Positions 1 through 8,604 of a stretch of 64,000 nucleotides of DNA are shown here, in pieces (the first letter of the stretch is position 1; each line of letters begins with the position of its first letter). Below the pieces are notes generated by a model. That model made no database searches and was not told where the DNA came from. It was given only the letters and a program-made list of their open reading frames with translations. Made by a program: the position numbers and the translations under genes. Source of the stretch: Micromonospora trifolii (lineage in GTDB: Bacteria > Actinomycetota > Actinomycetes > Mycobacteriales > Micromonosporaceae); contig NZ_JAKKFD010000066.1 in the NCBI RefSeq assembly GCF_022229005.1, forward strand, positions 186,001 to 250,000, given 5' to 3'.

Positions 1-2
1 TG

Positions 3-2237
3 CGCCTCGAGAGCCCGACCCGGCCGTGCGGCACCGTCGACAAGCCGTCGCCAGCGGCGGCGTCGACCCTGTTCAAGGCCACGGTGAACGACCCCGACGA
101 GGGCGATTCACCGTCGATCCTCTACGCGATCTGGCCCGTTGACCAGCCGGACCAGCGCCGCGAGTTCTCCAGCTACAACTACGGCACCGACCTCAGCCAG
201 TACGCCGACGGCGCGCTTCTTGCCTGGCAGGCACAGGCCCGTGACTACTACGACGCCGGCCCGTGGAGCAAGGTCTGCTACCTGGTCATGGACAAGACGG
301 CACCGGCGAACCCGCCGGCCGTGGCGTCGAAGCTCTACCCCGAGGGCACCACGCCCGGCGGGGGCACCGGCCTCAAGGGGAAGTTCCGCCTCGACGCGGG
401 CGGCGACCTCGACGTGGTGGGGTTCGTGTGGCGTGACTCGAGCGGTTACAGCGGGCAGGTCAAGGCGCGGCAGCCGGGCGGCACGGCGGTCCTCGAATAC
501 ACCCCGAAGCGGGACCGGTTCGAGGAGTTGACCATCAGCTCGGTCGACGCGGTGGGTAACCGGGGGCCGGAGAAGCGCTACCGCTTCAACATCGCCGACA
601 CCGCACCGAGCGCGCAGATCGAAATGGGCGGGGTCGGGCTTCCCAGCACGCTCACCCTCACCGCGCGCAAGCCCGAGACGACAGCTTTCGGCTATCAGAT
701 CAAGGGTGGGGCGGAAACCCGGGTGCCGGCCGTCGACGGCGGAGCCACCGGTCAGCTGACGTTCACCGCGACCGGCGAGGTCGAGGTTGTCGTCAGCAGC
801 TACGTGAAGAACAAGCTCATCGGTCAGGACACCCTGCGCGTCTATGTCACCGACGCTCCCGGGGTGGAGTCGGCCGAGTTCAACTTCGACACGGACCAGA
901 TCGCCGGCAAGACCGGATCGTTCACGTTGACGCCGCGCAACAGCGACGTCGTCGCCTACGAGTACGTCCTGGGCGGCGTCGCGCAGACCGTCCAGGCGGC
1001 TGCGGACAAGACCGCTGTCGTACCGTGGACGGCGACCGCAGGCTGGCACAACATGATCGTGTGGTCGGTGCGGGCGGACGGCGAGAAGTCGATGGAGACG
1101 TCCCACCAGTTCAACGTCATCGACCCGGTGCCGCACCTGTACTCGCAGACGCTTCAACATCTGGATCGGATCGACGGCGTCGGCCTGCCCGTGGAGTTCT
1201 ACGTCGACAGCCGGCTGCCGGACGTGACCGGGTTCGCCTATCGGTTCGACGGTGGCCCGGAGGTCACGATCGACGGCCGCGGGAGCAGCGCGGAGTTCAC
1301 TGTGACGCCGACGCACATCGGTGACAACACGCTGATCGTCCAGGCGCTGCTTGCCGATGGCACCCGGTCGCCCGAGAAGACCTTCACCTGGCAACCGTTC
1401 GAGGCGCCGGTGGTCACCACCGACCCGGCGAACGGCGGTGCGGAAGGTCAGCCGATGACGCTGACGTTCCGCTCGGTGCTGCCGGACACCAAGGAGTTCC
1501 GCTACTCGCTGGACTACAGCGAGTATCAGACCGTCGCGGCGCGACCGGATGGCACGGCGACCGTCTCGTTCACACCGCAGTCCGGAGGCGGCTGGTTCTC
1601 GGCCAGGGTGGCCGGTGTCGCTCAGGACGGAACGACGTCGCCGGAGCGCGCGATGACCGTCCCGGTCCGCGACACGCGGGTCTCGGTGTGGAGCGAGTTC
1701 TCCGACTGGCGCCCGAGTGGTGGCATCGGCGTGCCCGGCGACTTCAGCTTCAGCACCTCGTGGACTCCCGAGGTGGTGGAGTACCGCTACCGGCTCAACG
1801 ACGGCCCGGAACTGACAGTGCCCATGGGAGACAGCTGGAACACCCTGGTCACTGTCGTGCCGGACCGGAACGGGCTCAACATGCTCACAGTGCAGGGCCG
1901 TACCGAGGGCGGCCGGCTCTCGCCGATCACCGAATACCCGTTCCAGGTCGGCACCGCGCCGTACGTCTTCTCCGCCGAGTATCCGCAGAGCACCCCCGGC
2001 GGCGGAGTGGGCCTTGAGGGCCGGTTCGAGTTCAGCGGCGGGACTGCCGGAATCACGTCGTTCGAGTACACCATCGGCGGCGTCCCCGGAACTGTCGAGG
2101 CCAACGCCGAGGGCCGCGCGTCGATCACCTGGACGCCGACCGAGGCGACCGGCACCTACCTGGTCGTCAAGGGCCGTAAGGCCGACGGCAGCACCACCGA
2201 CGAGGTCTGGTACTTCGTCGTGGTGAAGTCGGACTGA
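3..2237 (+). CDS. Large repetitive extracellular protein, 5' end cut off by the window
   Basis: The reading frame is open from the first bases of the window, so the true start lies upstream; the GTG at 84 is internal to a continuous frame. The visible 744 residues consist of about seven Ig-like units of roughly 90-100 residues. Each has a pattern of Gly-Gly-x-Gly, a Phe-rich strand, Phe-x-Tyr-x-(I/L)-x-Gly-Gly, a Thr-Pro turn and a closing strand. There is no recognisable catalytic motif and no C-terminal anchor. The composition fits a secreted beta-sandwich adhesin or scaffold. I do not recognise a named family, so function is unknown. A strong hairpin terminator follows. Confidence 0.75.
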   Translation, partial: RLESPTRPCGTVDKPSPAAASTLFKATVNDPDEGDSPSILYAIWPVDQPDQRREFSSYNYGTDLSQYADGALLAWQAQARDYYDAGPWSKVCYLVMDKTAPANPPAVASKLYPEGTTPGGGTGLKGKFRLDAGGDLDVVGFVWRDSSGYSGQVKARQPGGTAVLEYTPKRDRFEELTISSVDAVGNRGPEKRYRFNIADTAPSAQIEMGGVGLPSTLTLTARKPETTAFGYQIKGGAETRVPAVDGGATGQLTFTATGEVEVVVSSYVKNKLIGQDTLRVYVTDAPGVESAEFNFDTDQIAGKTGSFTLTPRNSDVVAYEYVLGGVAQTVQAAADKTAVVPWTATAGWHNMIVWSVRADGEKSMETSHQFNVIDPVPHLYSQTLQHLDRIDGVGLPVEFYVDSRLPDVTGFAYRFDGGPEVTIDGRGSSAEFTVTPTHIGDNTLIVQALLADGTRSPEKTFTWQPFEAPVVTTDPANGGAEGQPMTLTFRSVLPDTKEFRYSLDYSEYQTVAARPDGTATVSFTPQSGGGWFSARVAGVAQDGTTSPERAMTVPVRDTRVSVWSEFSDWRPSGGIGVPGDFSFSTSWTPEVVEYRYRLNDGPELTVPMGDSWNTLVTVVPDRNGLNMLTVQGRTEGGRLSPITEYPFQVGTAPYVFSAEYPQSTPGGGVGLEGRFEFSGGTAGITSFEYTIGGVPGTVEANAEGRASITWTPTEATGTYLVVKGRKADGSTTDEVWYFVVVKSD

Positions 2238-2270
2238 TCGGGCCCCGCATTTCAGCAGCTGTCGAGTGAC

Positions 2271-2300
2271 GCCCCGCAGGCCGATGAGCGCCTGCGGGGC
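2271..2300 (+). terminator. Rho-independent-type hairpin
   Basis: Perfect 10-bp inverted repeat GCCCCGCAGG / CCTGCGGGGC with a 10-nt loop, 34 bp after the stop codon of the upstream surface-protein gene. There is no U tract, as is usual in actinomycetes. Confidence 0.8.
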
Positions 2301-2346
2301 GTTGCTGACTCGGCGCCTGATCGCCCCGCCGGACGACCGATCTGGA

Positions 2347-2375
2347 TCAACATGTTATCGATAACATGCTATCTT
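2347..2375 (+). promoter_or_regulatory. Promoter with LacI-type operator in its spacer
   Basis: An 18-bp perfect palindrome, CATGTTATCGATAACATG, lies at 2351-2368. It sits inside the 17-bp spacer of a plausible promoter: -35 TCAACA at 2347-2352 and -10 TATCTT at 2370-2375. A palindrome with a central CG and TGTTA half-sites is typical of LacI/GalR-family operators. Its position would block RNA polymerase, so sugar-dependent repression of the downstream secreted esterase is inferred. The remaining stretch 2376-2537 is an untranslated leader with a CCGGGAG/CTCCCGG inverted repeat (2380-2404) and no gene. Confidence 0.7.
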
Positions 2376-2537
2376 TCATCCGGGAGTGAAGGGCACGCTC
2401 CCGGTCACCCGAGCCAGTCGGCGAAGACGCGCCGAGGGGCCCCGCCCCTTCCGCCGCTTCCCGGTCGGTGACCAGTCCGGGCCCCCGTCAATGCCAGGCG
2501 ACCTTTGTTGGTCGTCGAACGGCAAGGAGCCCAAGCA

Positions 2538-3821
2538 ATGCCCAGACGTAGGTTCTTCCTTCCATCCATCGCGGCCGCGGCGCTCCTCCTCGCGGCCACC
2601 ACCGGCGGCGTGTTGAGCGGCGGCCTCGGTGCGACGGCGGTGGCCGCCACCAACGGCACCCTCGCGGCGACCGCCGGCTGCGGCAAGGCCCCCACCCTCG
2701 CCAGCGGGACGCGGACGATTCAGAGCAGCGGACAGAGTCGTACGTACAACCTGCGGATCCCGGACGGGTACGACCGGAACCACCCCTACCGACTGATCTT
2801 CGGCTTCCACTGGTTGAACGGCTCGGCCAACAACGTCACCTCGGCCGGTTACTACGGGCTTCAGCCGCTGTCGAACAACAGCACCATCTTCGTCGCTCCG
2901 CAGGGCCTCAACGCCGGTTGGGCCAACACCAACGGTCGGGATCTGACTCTCTTCGACGACATCTCACGGCAGATCGAGAACGACCTCTGCGTGGACACCA
3001 CCCAGCGCTTCGCACTGGGCTGGAGCTACGGCGGGGCGATGAGCTACGCGGTGGCCTGCGCCCGGCCCACGATCATCCGCGCGGTCACCGTCATATCCGG
3101 CGCCAACCTCAGCGGCTGCAACGGGGGCACCCAGCCCGTCGCCTACTTCGGCATCCACGGCATCTACGACAGCGTGCTGAACATCTCCCAGGGTCGGCAA
3201 CTGCGCGACACGTTCGTGCGGAACAACGGCTGTACCGCGCAGAGCCCGCGCGAGCCGAGCCGGGGCAGCCTCACCCACATCACCACCGCCTATGCGGGCT
3301 GCCGCGCCGGCTACCCGGTGCAGTGGGCGGCGTTCGACGGGGACCACACCCCCAGCCCGGTGGACGGGTCGGGCAGCCCGAACGACTCGCGGACCTGGAC
3401 CTCGGGTGAGATCTGGAGGTTCTTCAGCCAGTTCGAGTCGACCACGCCTCCGACGACCACGCCGCCGACCGACCCGCCCACGGATCCGCCGACCACCCCG
3501 CCGCCGACCGGAGAGCCCGGCACCTGCGCCGCCACCTATCGAACGCTCAACACCTGGCCCGGCGGTTTCCAGGCCGAGGTGACAGTGGCCAACAACTCCA
3601 CAGCGCCGCTGAACGGCTGGACGGTGGGCCTGACCCTGGCCAGTGGTCAGGCCATCAGCAGCCTCTGGAGCGGCACCAACACTGGCACCACCGGCAGCGT
3701 CACCGTCCGGAACGCCGCCTACAACGGCACTGTTGGCCCGAACGCGTCGACGACGTTCGGGTTCACCGCCACCGGCAACGGTGCGACAGCACCCGGCAAC
3801 GTCACCTGCACCAGCCCTTGA
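2538..3821 (+). CDS. Secreted CE1-type (feruloyl/PHB-depolymerase-like) esterase with CBM2
   Basis: A 427-residue secreted esterase. The ATG at 2538 is preferred to the upstream frame start because AAGGAG lies 8 nt before it and a signal peptide (RRR, then a hydrophobic stretch ending AVAA) follows at once. Residues about 50-300 form an alpha/beta hydrolase of the LpqC/feruloyl-esterase type, with nucleophile motif Gly-Trp-Ser-Tyr-Gly-Gly, an Asp in the IHGIYDSVL region and a late His in DGDHTP. A Pro/Thr linker at about 307-330 leads to a C-terminal family-2 carbohydrate-binding module (CAATYRTLNTW... to end). It probably removes ester-linked groups from plant cell-wall polysaccharide. The exact substrate (ferulate, acetate or polyester) cannot be read from the sequence. 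Confidence 0.85.
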   Translation: MPRRRFFLPSIAAAALLLAATTGGVLSGGLGATAVAATNGTLAATAGCGKAPTLASGTRTIQSSGQSRTYNLRIPDGYDRNHPYRLIFGFHWLNGSANNVTSAGYYGLQPLSNNSTIFVAPQGLNAGWANTNGRDLTLFDDISRQIENDLCVDTTQRFALGWSYGGAMSYAVACARPTIIRAVTVISGANLSGCNGGTQPVAYFGIHGIYDSVLNISQGRQLRDTFVRNNGCTAQSPREPSRGSLTHITTAYAGCRAGYPVQWAAFDGDHTPSPVDGSGSPNDSRTWTSGEIWRFFSQFESTTPPTTTPPTDPPTDPPTTPPPTGEPGTCAATYRTLNTWPGGFQAEVTVANNSTAPLNGWTVGLTLASGQAISSLWSGTNTGTTGSVTVRNAAYNGTVGPNASTTFGFTATGNGATAPGNVTCTSP

Positions 3822-3835
3822 CAGGGGCAGGGTGA

Positions 3836-3863
3836 GGGCCCGGAGCCAACTGGCTCCGGGCCC
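3836..3863 (+). terminator. Hairpin terminator between convergent genes
   Basis: Perfect 13-bp inverted repeat, GGGCCCGGAGCCA / TGGCTCCGGGCCC, with only 2 nt between the arms, lying between the esterase stop and the stop of the minus-strand SRPBCC gene. It can serve both strands. Confidence 0.85.
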
Positions 3864-3918
3864 GTCGGTGACGTCCGCTGGCGGCGGTTGCCGCCGGCGC
3901 CACCGGCTCACGCTGTGC

Positions 3919-4353
3919 TCAGGCTTCGCTCTCCAGCAGGTTGCGAAGGGCGTCGAGGGCGGCGATCTCCTCCTCGAACGTCTTGCCGACGACCGGGCCG
4001 AGGAAGCGCGACAGCCCGCTCGGCTGCCACGCCAGCTTCAGCGTGAGCTGAGTCCCGCCCTCACCGGCCGGCGTGAGTGTGTACTCGCCCTGGGTGCGTA
4101 CCACGCTGCCGGTGGCCTGGAACGCCAGACGTCGGCCCGGCTCGAACCCGGTCACCTCGTAGTCGGCCGGGATGCGGCTCCCACCGGGGCCCTTGAGTCC
4201 CTGTTTGTAGCGAGCGCCGACCCCCTCGCCGGAGACGCGCGCGACGTCGAGCACGTTGGGGCGCCAGCGCGCGTCGTTCTCGCCACGGGCGAGAAAGGCG
4301 AACACGACGTCAGGAGTCCGTCCGATCTGCACAGTCTTCTCTGCCGAGGGCAC
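3919..4353 (-). CDS. SRPBCC-family protein (polyketide cyclase/dehydrase-like)
   Basis: A 144-residue single-domain START/SRPBCC protein. It opens with a beta strand and the typical PDVVFAF motif (residues 13-19), has a central beta sheet with GFEPGRRLAFQA, and ends in a long amphipathic helix (GKTFEEEIAALDALRNLL). These folds bind hydrophobic ligands and include aromatic polyketide cyclases, but general lipid-binding or stress proteins share the fold. Its start lies 19 bp after the stop of the multicopper oxidase gene on the same strand, so the two are probably one transcript. A SARP-type box precedes that transcript, which argues for a role in the polyketide pathway. Confidence 0.7.
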   Translation of the reverse strand: MPSAEKTVQIGRTPDVVFAFLARGENDARWRPNVLDVARVSGEGVGARYKQGLKGPGGSRIPADYEVTGFEPGRRLAFQATGSVVRTQGEYTLTPAGEGGTQLTLKLAWQPSGLSRFLGPVVGKTFEEEIAALDALRNLLESEA

Positions 4354-4372
4354 AAGAAACCTTTCTCAGGGG

Positions 4373-5836
4373 TCAGGGAACGATCTTCATCTGTGCCATC
4401 ATCCCACTCGCGGAATGGTCGATCATGTGGCAATGGTAGACATACCGGCCAAGGTACGGCCCGAATGTCGCCTGGAGTCGGACCGTCTCGCCCGGCCCCA
4501 CCGAGATGGTGTCCTTCACCCCGGCCTCGCCCGGCGCCGGCGGCTGGCCGTTGCGGGCCAGCACCCGGAACTGGACCAGGTGGGGGTGGAAGTTGTGCGG
4601 GATGCCGAAGAGCGTGTCGCCGTTGGTCACCGTCCACACCTCGGTCGTGTTGCGCTTGATCTCGGTGTCCACCCGTTCGGCGTCGAACTGCTGCCCGTTG
4701 ATGAGGAACTGCCCGGTCGACGGGTTGAAGTTGAGCGTGAACGCCCGCTCCTTCGTGGCCGTCGGGAGCGCGGGGATGGTGCTCAGCCGGTCGGGCACCC
4801 GGCTGGTGTCGGCGGCGGCTCGGTTGACGTCGAAGCGCAGCACCGGCCCCGCCACGGCGTCGTCGAGGAAGACCTGGCTGCCGACCGGGAACGCGCTGAA
4901 GTCGACGACGATCTCGATCCGCTCGCCGGGCGTCAGGCTCCACGAGCGGATCGGTGTCGGCCCGGCGAGCAGCCCGCCGTCACTCGCGATCTGGGTGACC
5001 TCGGCGTCGTTGCCGAGCCGCAGGGTGAACGTCCGGAGGTTGGACGCGTTGACGAAGCGCAGCCGGTACTTGCGGGCGGCCACCTGGAAGTAGGGCTGCG
5101 GCTTGCCGTTGACGAGGATCGTGTTGCGGAACTGGAAGTCGTCGTGCTCGAAGATCAGGCTCGCGTCGTCGGCGAACCGCGCGTCGCGCAACATGATCGG
5201 GATGTCGTAGTTGCCGGCCGGCAACCGGAGTTCGGCCTGGGCTGGGTCGTCGATCAGGAAGAAGCCGGCGAGCCCGCGGAAGACGTGCTCGGCCTCCATG
5301 TGATGGGCATGGTCGTGATACCAGAGCGTGGCCGCCCGCTGCTTGTTGGGATAGCTGTAGATGCGGCTCTTGCCCGGGTCGAGCACGTCGGTCGGGAACC
5401 CGTCGCTGCTCGACGGTGTGTGGCCCCCGTGCACGTGTACCGCGGTCGGCATGTCGAGGTGGTTGCTGTGCGCGATGACCGCGAGCCGGCCCGTCTTGAC
5501 CCGGAACGTCGGGCCGGGAAAGTGCCCGTCATAGGTCAACACTTCGGTACGCGTTCCGGGCAGGATCTCCGCCTGAGCCTTACGGGTGGAAACGACGTAG
5601 AAGTCGGTGTTGGCTACCGAGGCGATCGGCTGCTGCACGGGCGGTATCGGCATCCGGACAGCGAACGGGGCGGTGACGGCCGCGACGTGTGCCGTCTTCC
5701 CGTGGCCGGTGTGGGTGCCGTGGGCCGGTGTCGCGGACGGGGTGGAACCGCGGGCCGCTGCCGCCGCGGTGGCCGTGACCAGCGCGGCTGCTCCCGCGGT
5801 GGCGCCGGCCTTCATGACGTTGCGTCTGCTCACCAT
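4373..5836 (-). CDS. Tat-exported three-domain multicopper oxidase (laccase/CotA-like)
   Basis: A 487-residue copper oxidase. The start at 5836 has GGAG 6 nt upstream and leads directly into a twin-arginine signal (SRRNVMKAG, then an Ala-rich hydrophobic stretch). Copper-ligand motifs are visible in order: HVHGGH in domain 1, WYHDHAHH slightly later, HNFHPHLVQF in domain 3, and the terminal HCHMIDHSASGMM carrying the type-1 Cys-His pair and an axial Met. Family members oxidise phenols, bilirubin or aminophenols with O2. Position at the head of a transcript with an SRPBCC protein and behind a SARP-type box suggests oxidation of the aromatic polyketide outside the membrane. A general laccase or copper-defence role is the alternative. 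Confidence 0.85.
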   Translation of the reverse strand: MVSRRNVMKAGATAGAAALVTATAAAAARGSTPSATPAHGTHTGHGKTAHVAAVTAPFAVRMPIPPVQQPIASVANTDFYVVSTRKAQAEILPGTRTEVLTYDGHFPGPTFRVKTGRLAVIAHSNHLDMPTAVHVHGGHTPSSSDGFPTDVLDPGKSRIYSYPNKQRAATLWYHDHAHHMEAEHVFRGLAGFFLIDDPAQAELRLPAGNYDIPIMLRDARFADDASLIFEHDDFQFRNTILVNGKPQPYFQVAARKYRLRFVNASNLRTFTLRLGNDAEVTQIASDGGLLAGPTPIRSWSLTPGERIEIVVDFSAFPVGSQVFLDDAVAGPVLRFDVNRAAADTSRVPDRLSTIPALPTATKERAFTLNFNPSTGQFLINGQQFDAERVDTEIKRNTTEVWTVTNGDTLFGIPHNFHPHLVQFRVLARNGQPPAPGEAGVKDTISVGPGETVRLQATFGPYLGRYVYHCHMIDHSASGMMAQMKIVP

Positions 5837-5873
5837 TGGTCGCTCCACTCTTGGTGGTCGAGGTCTCGGGTGA

Positions 5874-5916
5874 ACTGTCAGGGAGGCCCCTCGACGCGCC
5901 GTCGAAAACTGGTCGC
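5874..5916 (-). promoter_or_regulatory. SARP-type box and -10 of the multicopper oxidase transcript
   Basis: On the minus strand three heptamers start exactly 11 bp apart: GCGACCA (5916-5910), TCGACGG (5905-5899) and TCGAGGG (5894-5888). Eight nucleotides later comes GACAGT (5879-5874), usable as a -10. Heptamer repeats at 11-bp spacing 8 bp ahead of the -10 are the established layout of SARP targets. The first heptamer is the weakest match. Confidence 0.65.
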
Positions 5917-6169
5917 GGCCAAATATGGATTTCACCTTAAGTTTTGGTGTGACTACCAAAAGCTAAGCTTCGATGCTTCCAACGGCGCGCGGTGAGACCG
6001 TAGACTCGTGCGAGTAGTCGGCCGTGACAACTCGTAGAAGGCCGATCCGATCTGAGTGCTTTGTCGCCCACGACGGGGGGAGTCGGCGACACGGCGGGCA
6101 GCCGGCGCTGGGGAGAGCCGTTCGTGCCCGCACCTGGGGAGCAATAGGGCACACACCGGGGGATCCGCA
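5917..6169. promoter_or_regulatory. Remainder of the divergent intergenic region with an AT-rich inverted repeat
   Basis: This stretch separates the copper oxidase transcript from the sensor kinase and holds no convincing gene. It contains TTTTGGT-N6-ACCAAAA (5942-5961), unusually AT-rich for this DNA and therefore a candidate operator. A short ACTCG-TG-CGAGT inverted repeat lies at 6004-6015. Promoters for the kinase must lie here, but I cannot assign a confident -35/-10. Confidence 0.45.
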
Positions 6170-7249
6170 ATGGCTGTTGGGAAAAACGATGCGCTGCGGA
6201 GGACCGCTGCCGAGGTTCTCGAACGCAGGCGTCAACCGATTCTTGCCGCCTACCGTCAGCGTCTTGCCGCTGCGAGTGACGACTTCGCCGGGGTCGCTGG
6301 CCTGATCGACAGCTACCAGGCGCAGGCCGACGCCCTGCTCCTGGAGACGATGGCCGAGATTCGTCGCGAGACGAGCAATCCACTGTCGACGTCGCCGCCG
6401 GCAGTGTCCACCGAGGGCGTCGAGCTTCACCCACGCGAGTGCTTCCGGGCGGTCGTCGTGCTGGCCGACATCGTGTTGGCCGACGCGCTGGAGCAGCTGG
6501 CCGGCCAGTCCGACCAGGGCACGATCCTGGCGCTGATCGCCGACGCGCTCACCCGTACGACACTGACCCGGCTGGTCGACGCGAGTTCGCGCTATGCCGC
6601 CGGCCTGATGAACGAGGTCCACCAGGCGCAGATCGCCGAGCGCTCGCTGATCGCGCGTGAGCTGCACGACCGGCTGGGCCACAGCCTCAGCGCGGCGTAC
6701 CGCAACCTGGAGGCCCACGAGCTCGCGCAGGAACGACGCCACGACGACGTGGACCGCCGGGTGGTCATCGCCCGGGAGTCGCTCCACGACGCGGTCGGCT
6801 ATCTGCGTGTGCTCATCGCCGACCTTCGGCTCTCACAGCCGCTCGGGTCACTCGACGAGGCCCTGGCCAACTTCCTGTCGACTGTGGAGACGGGCGAGAC
6901 ACGTCTGCACACCGAGATCAACGGCGACGAGTCGTGGGTGCCGCCCGAGGTGCTCGACGAGGTGTTCCTGGTCGTCCGTGAAGCGCTGCGCAACGCGGTC
7001 GCCCACGCCGGCGCTCGGGTGATCCACGCGGTCATCGACATCACCCCGCACGAGCTGCGGGCGACCGTCGCCGACGACGGGGTGGGCTTCGACCTCGCGA
7101 CGGTACGCGACGGCTCCGGCCTGCGCGCGATGGCTGAGCGCGCGGCGGTCGTCGGCGGTCGCCTCGCGGTGCGTGCGGCGGGCGACCAGGGCGCTTCGGT
7201 CGAGCTCGTCGTGCCGCTGCTGGCCGTCGGGGCGGGGGCCGGCCGGTGA
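6170..7249 (+). CDS. NarL-type sensor histidine kinase, probably soluble
   Basis: A 359-residue kinase. ATG 6170 has GGGGGAT just upstream. There is no membrane segment. Residues about 5-130 form a helical input domain (ERRRQPILAAYRQRL...) resembling the RsbRD-type N-terminal domain. The HisKA_3 dimerisation helix carries the phospho-accepting His in ARELHDRLGHS (about residue 165). The C-terminal HATPase has an N-box-like REALRNAVAHA and the G-box DDGVGFD. It overlaps the next gene by 4 bp (GTGA), so it pairs with that response regulator. The lack of a membrane domain suggests an internal or protein-borne signal. Confidence 0.85.
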   Translation: MAVGKNDALRRTAAEVLERRRQPILAAYRQRLAAASDDFAGVAGLIDSYQAQADALLLETMAEIRRETSNPLSTSPPAVSTEGVELHPRECFRAVVVLADIVLADALEQLAGQSDQGTILALIADALTRTTLTRLVDASSRYAAGLMNEVHQAQIAERSLIARELHDRLGHSLSAAYRNLEAHELAQERRHDDVDRRVVIARESLHDAVGYLRVLIADLRLSQPLGSLDEALANFLSTVETGETRLHTEINGDESWVPPEVLDEVFLVVREALRNAVAHAGARVIHAVIDITPHELRATVADDGVGFDLATVRDGSGLRAMAERAAVVGGRLAVRAAGDQGASVELVVPLLAVGAGAGR

Positions 7250-7920
7250 CCGTCACCATGATCGAGCCAACCCGCATCGTGCTGGTCGACGACCACGTCG
7301 TGGTGCGCGACGGCCTCCGGGAGATCCTCGACGCCCAGCGCGACCTCGTGGTCGTCGGCGAGGCCGGCGACAGCGGCGCCGCGATCAACGAGATTCGAAT
7401 CCGTCAACCCGACATCGTGCTGCTCGACGTGCAGATCCCCGGCGACGGGGTGACCACCACGGTCCGCCGGATCCGTGACGTCGCGCCGGCGAGCCGGGTC
7501 ATCATCCTCAGCATGTTCGACGGCCCGACGCTGTTGCGCGAGTTGTTGACCCTTGGCATCTGCGGCTACCTGCTGAAGAACTCGACGCGCCAGGAGTTGG
7601 TGGCGGCGATCCGCGGCGCTCGCGCCGATGACGCGCCGGTGATGCTGGCGGTGTCGCGGGAGAGCCTGACCCAGGTGCAGGGGCCTGTGCACAGCACACT
7701 GTCGGACCGTGAGCGCGAGGTCCTGCAGTTGGTCGGGCAGGCAATGAGCAACGCTCAGATCGCCGGCCGGCTCTGCCTGTCGGAGGCGACGGTCAAGCGC
7801 CACCTGCGCAACATCTTCGCCAAACTCGGTGCGGTGTCCCGGATCGACGCTGTCAACAGGGCCATAGCGGCCTCGCTGATCGTCCTGCCGAGGCTCTGCG
7901 ATCCGACGTTTCACGGATAG
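7246..7920 (+). CDS. NarL/FixJ-family response regulator
   Basis: A 224-residue regulator. The receiver has DD at 15-16, phospho-acceptor Asp61 (VLLDVQIPGD), Ser in ILSMFD and Lys in YLLKNS. The LuxR-type helix-turn-helix is at about 150-210 (LSDREREVLQLV... TVKRHLRNIF). The GTG start overlaps the kinase stop; an in-frame ATG at 7258 is possible. Its DNA-binding domain and tail (IFAKLGAVSRIDAVN) are nearly the same as those of the orphan regulator at 18537-19235, so both may bind the same sites. Confidence 0.88.
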   Translation: MTVTMIEPTRIVLVDDHVVVRDGLREILDAQRDLVVVGEAGDSGAAINEIRIRQPDIVLLDVQIPGDGVTTTVRRIRDVAPASRVIILSMFDGPTLLRELLTLGICGYLLKNSTRQELVAAIRGARADDAPVMLAVSRESLTQVQGPVHSTLSDREREVLQLVGQAMSNAQIAGRLCLSEATVKRHLRNIFAKLGAVSRIDAVNRAIAASLIVLPRLCDPTFHG

Positions 7921-7985
7921 CGGGGCGCTCAAGGATTGCTCTGGGTAACTTGCCCGCAAACGGGCACTCGTGTTGGACTAATGCC

Positions 7986-8552
7986 GTGAATAGCACTCGC
8001 CTGTTCGTACTCGGAGCGCTCGCGCGCGGGGGCCCCATGCACGGGCACCAGATCCGCCGGGCGGCGCAGGTCGACCGTACCGAGCTGTGGAGCGACGTCA
8101 AGCCGGGGTCGCTCTACGGTGCGCTGCACCGGATGCAGGTCGAGGGCGTCATCGAGGCGGTCCGGACCGAGCAGGAGGGCAACCGGCCCGCCCGCACGAT
8201 CTACGCGCTCACCTCGGCCGGCGCGGCGGAGCTGATCGACCACCGTGACGAGGCACTGCGTGACACCAAGCTCCGTCACGACCCCGTCGACCTGGCCCTG
8301 CAGAACGTGATCGACCTCGGAGAGGACGAGCTGCGCGCGATCATCGTGGCGCGCAGGAAGGCCCTCGCCGCGCAGCTCGACTCGTGGCTCGCGCTCCGAG
8401 AGCTGGCGGCGCCGCACATCCGCGGTCTGGAGTGGACGACCTTCCGTCATACCGAGCTCCGCCTCCGTACCGAGCTCGCCTGGCACGACGAGCTGCTCGA
8501 CCAGTTGCCCAAGCTGATGGCCAACCAACCGACATCGATGACCAGCTCGTGA
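7986..8552 (+). CDS. PadR-family transcriptional regulator
   Basis: A 188-residue regulator. The N-terminal winged helix is of PadR type (LFVLGALARGGPMHGHQI, then KPGSLYGALHRMQVEG and TIYALTSAG in the wing), followed by a C-terminal alpha-helical dimerisation domain. The frame is open to a TTG at 7950, but GTG 7986 places the start at the usual point before the first helix. It converges on the MFS exporter gene and is the obvious candidate to control it, as PadR proteins often repress a neighbouring pump. Its own 5' region has a TGCCCG-CAAA-CGGGCA inverted repeat (7951-7966). Confidence 0.82.
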   Translation: MNSTRLFVLGALARGGPMHGHQIRRAAQVDRTELWSDVKPGSLYGALHRMQVEGVIEAVRTEQEGNRPARTIYALTSAGAAELIDHRDEALRDTKLRHDPVDLALQNVIDLGEDELRAIIVARRKALAAQLDSWLALRELAAPHIRGLEWTTFRHTELRLRTELAWHDELLDQLPKLMANQPTSMTSS

Positions 8553-8556
8553 CGGT

Positions 8557-8598
8557 GCCAGCCCCGGCCCCGGTGGCATCTCCGGGGCCAGGGCTGGC
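8557..8598. terminator. Bidirectional terminator
   Basis: A 17-bp inverted repeat with one mismatch and an 8-nt loop, GCCAGCCCCGGCCCCGG / CCGGGGCCAGGGCTGGC, between the convergent PadR and MFS genes. Confidence 0.85.
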
Positions 8599-8604
8599 GG
8601 TTCG

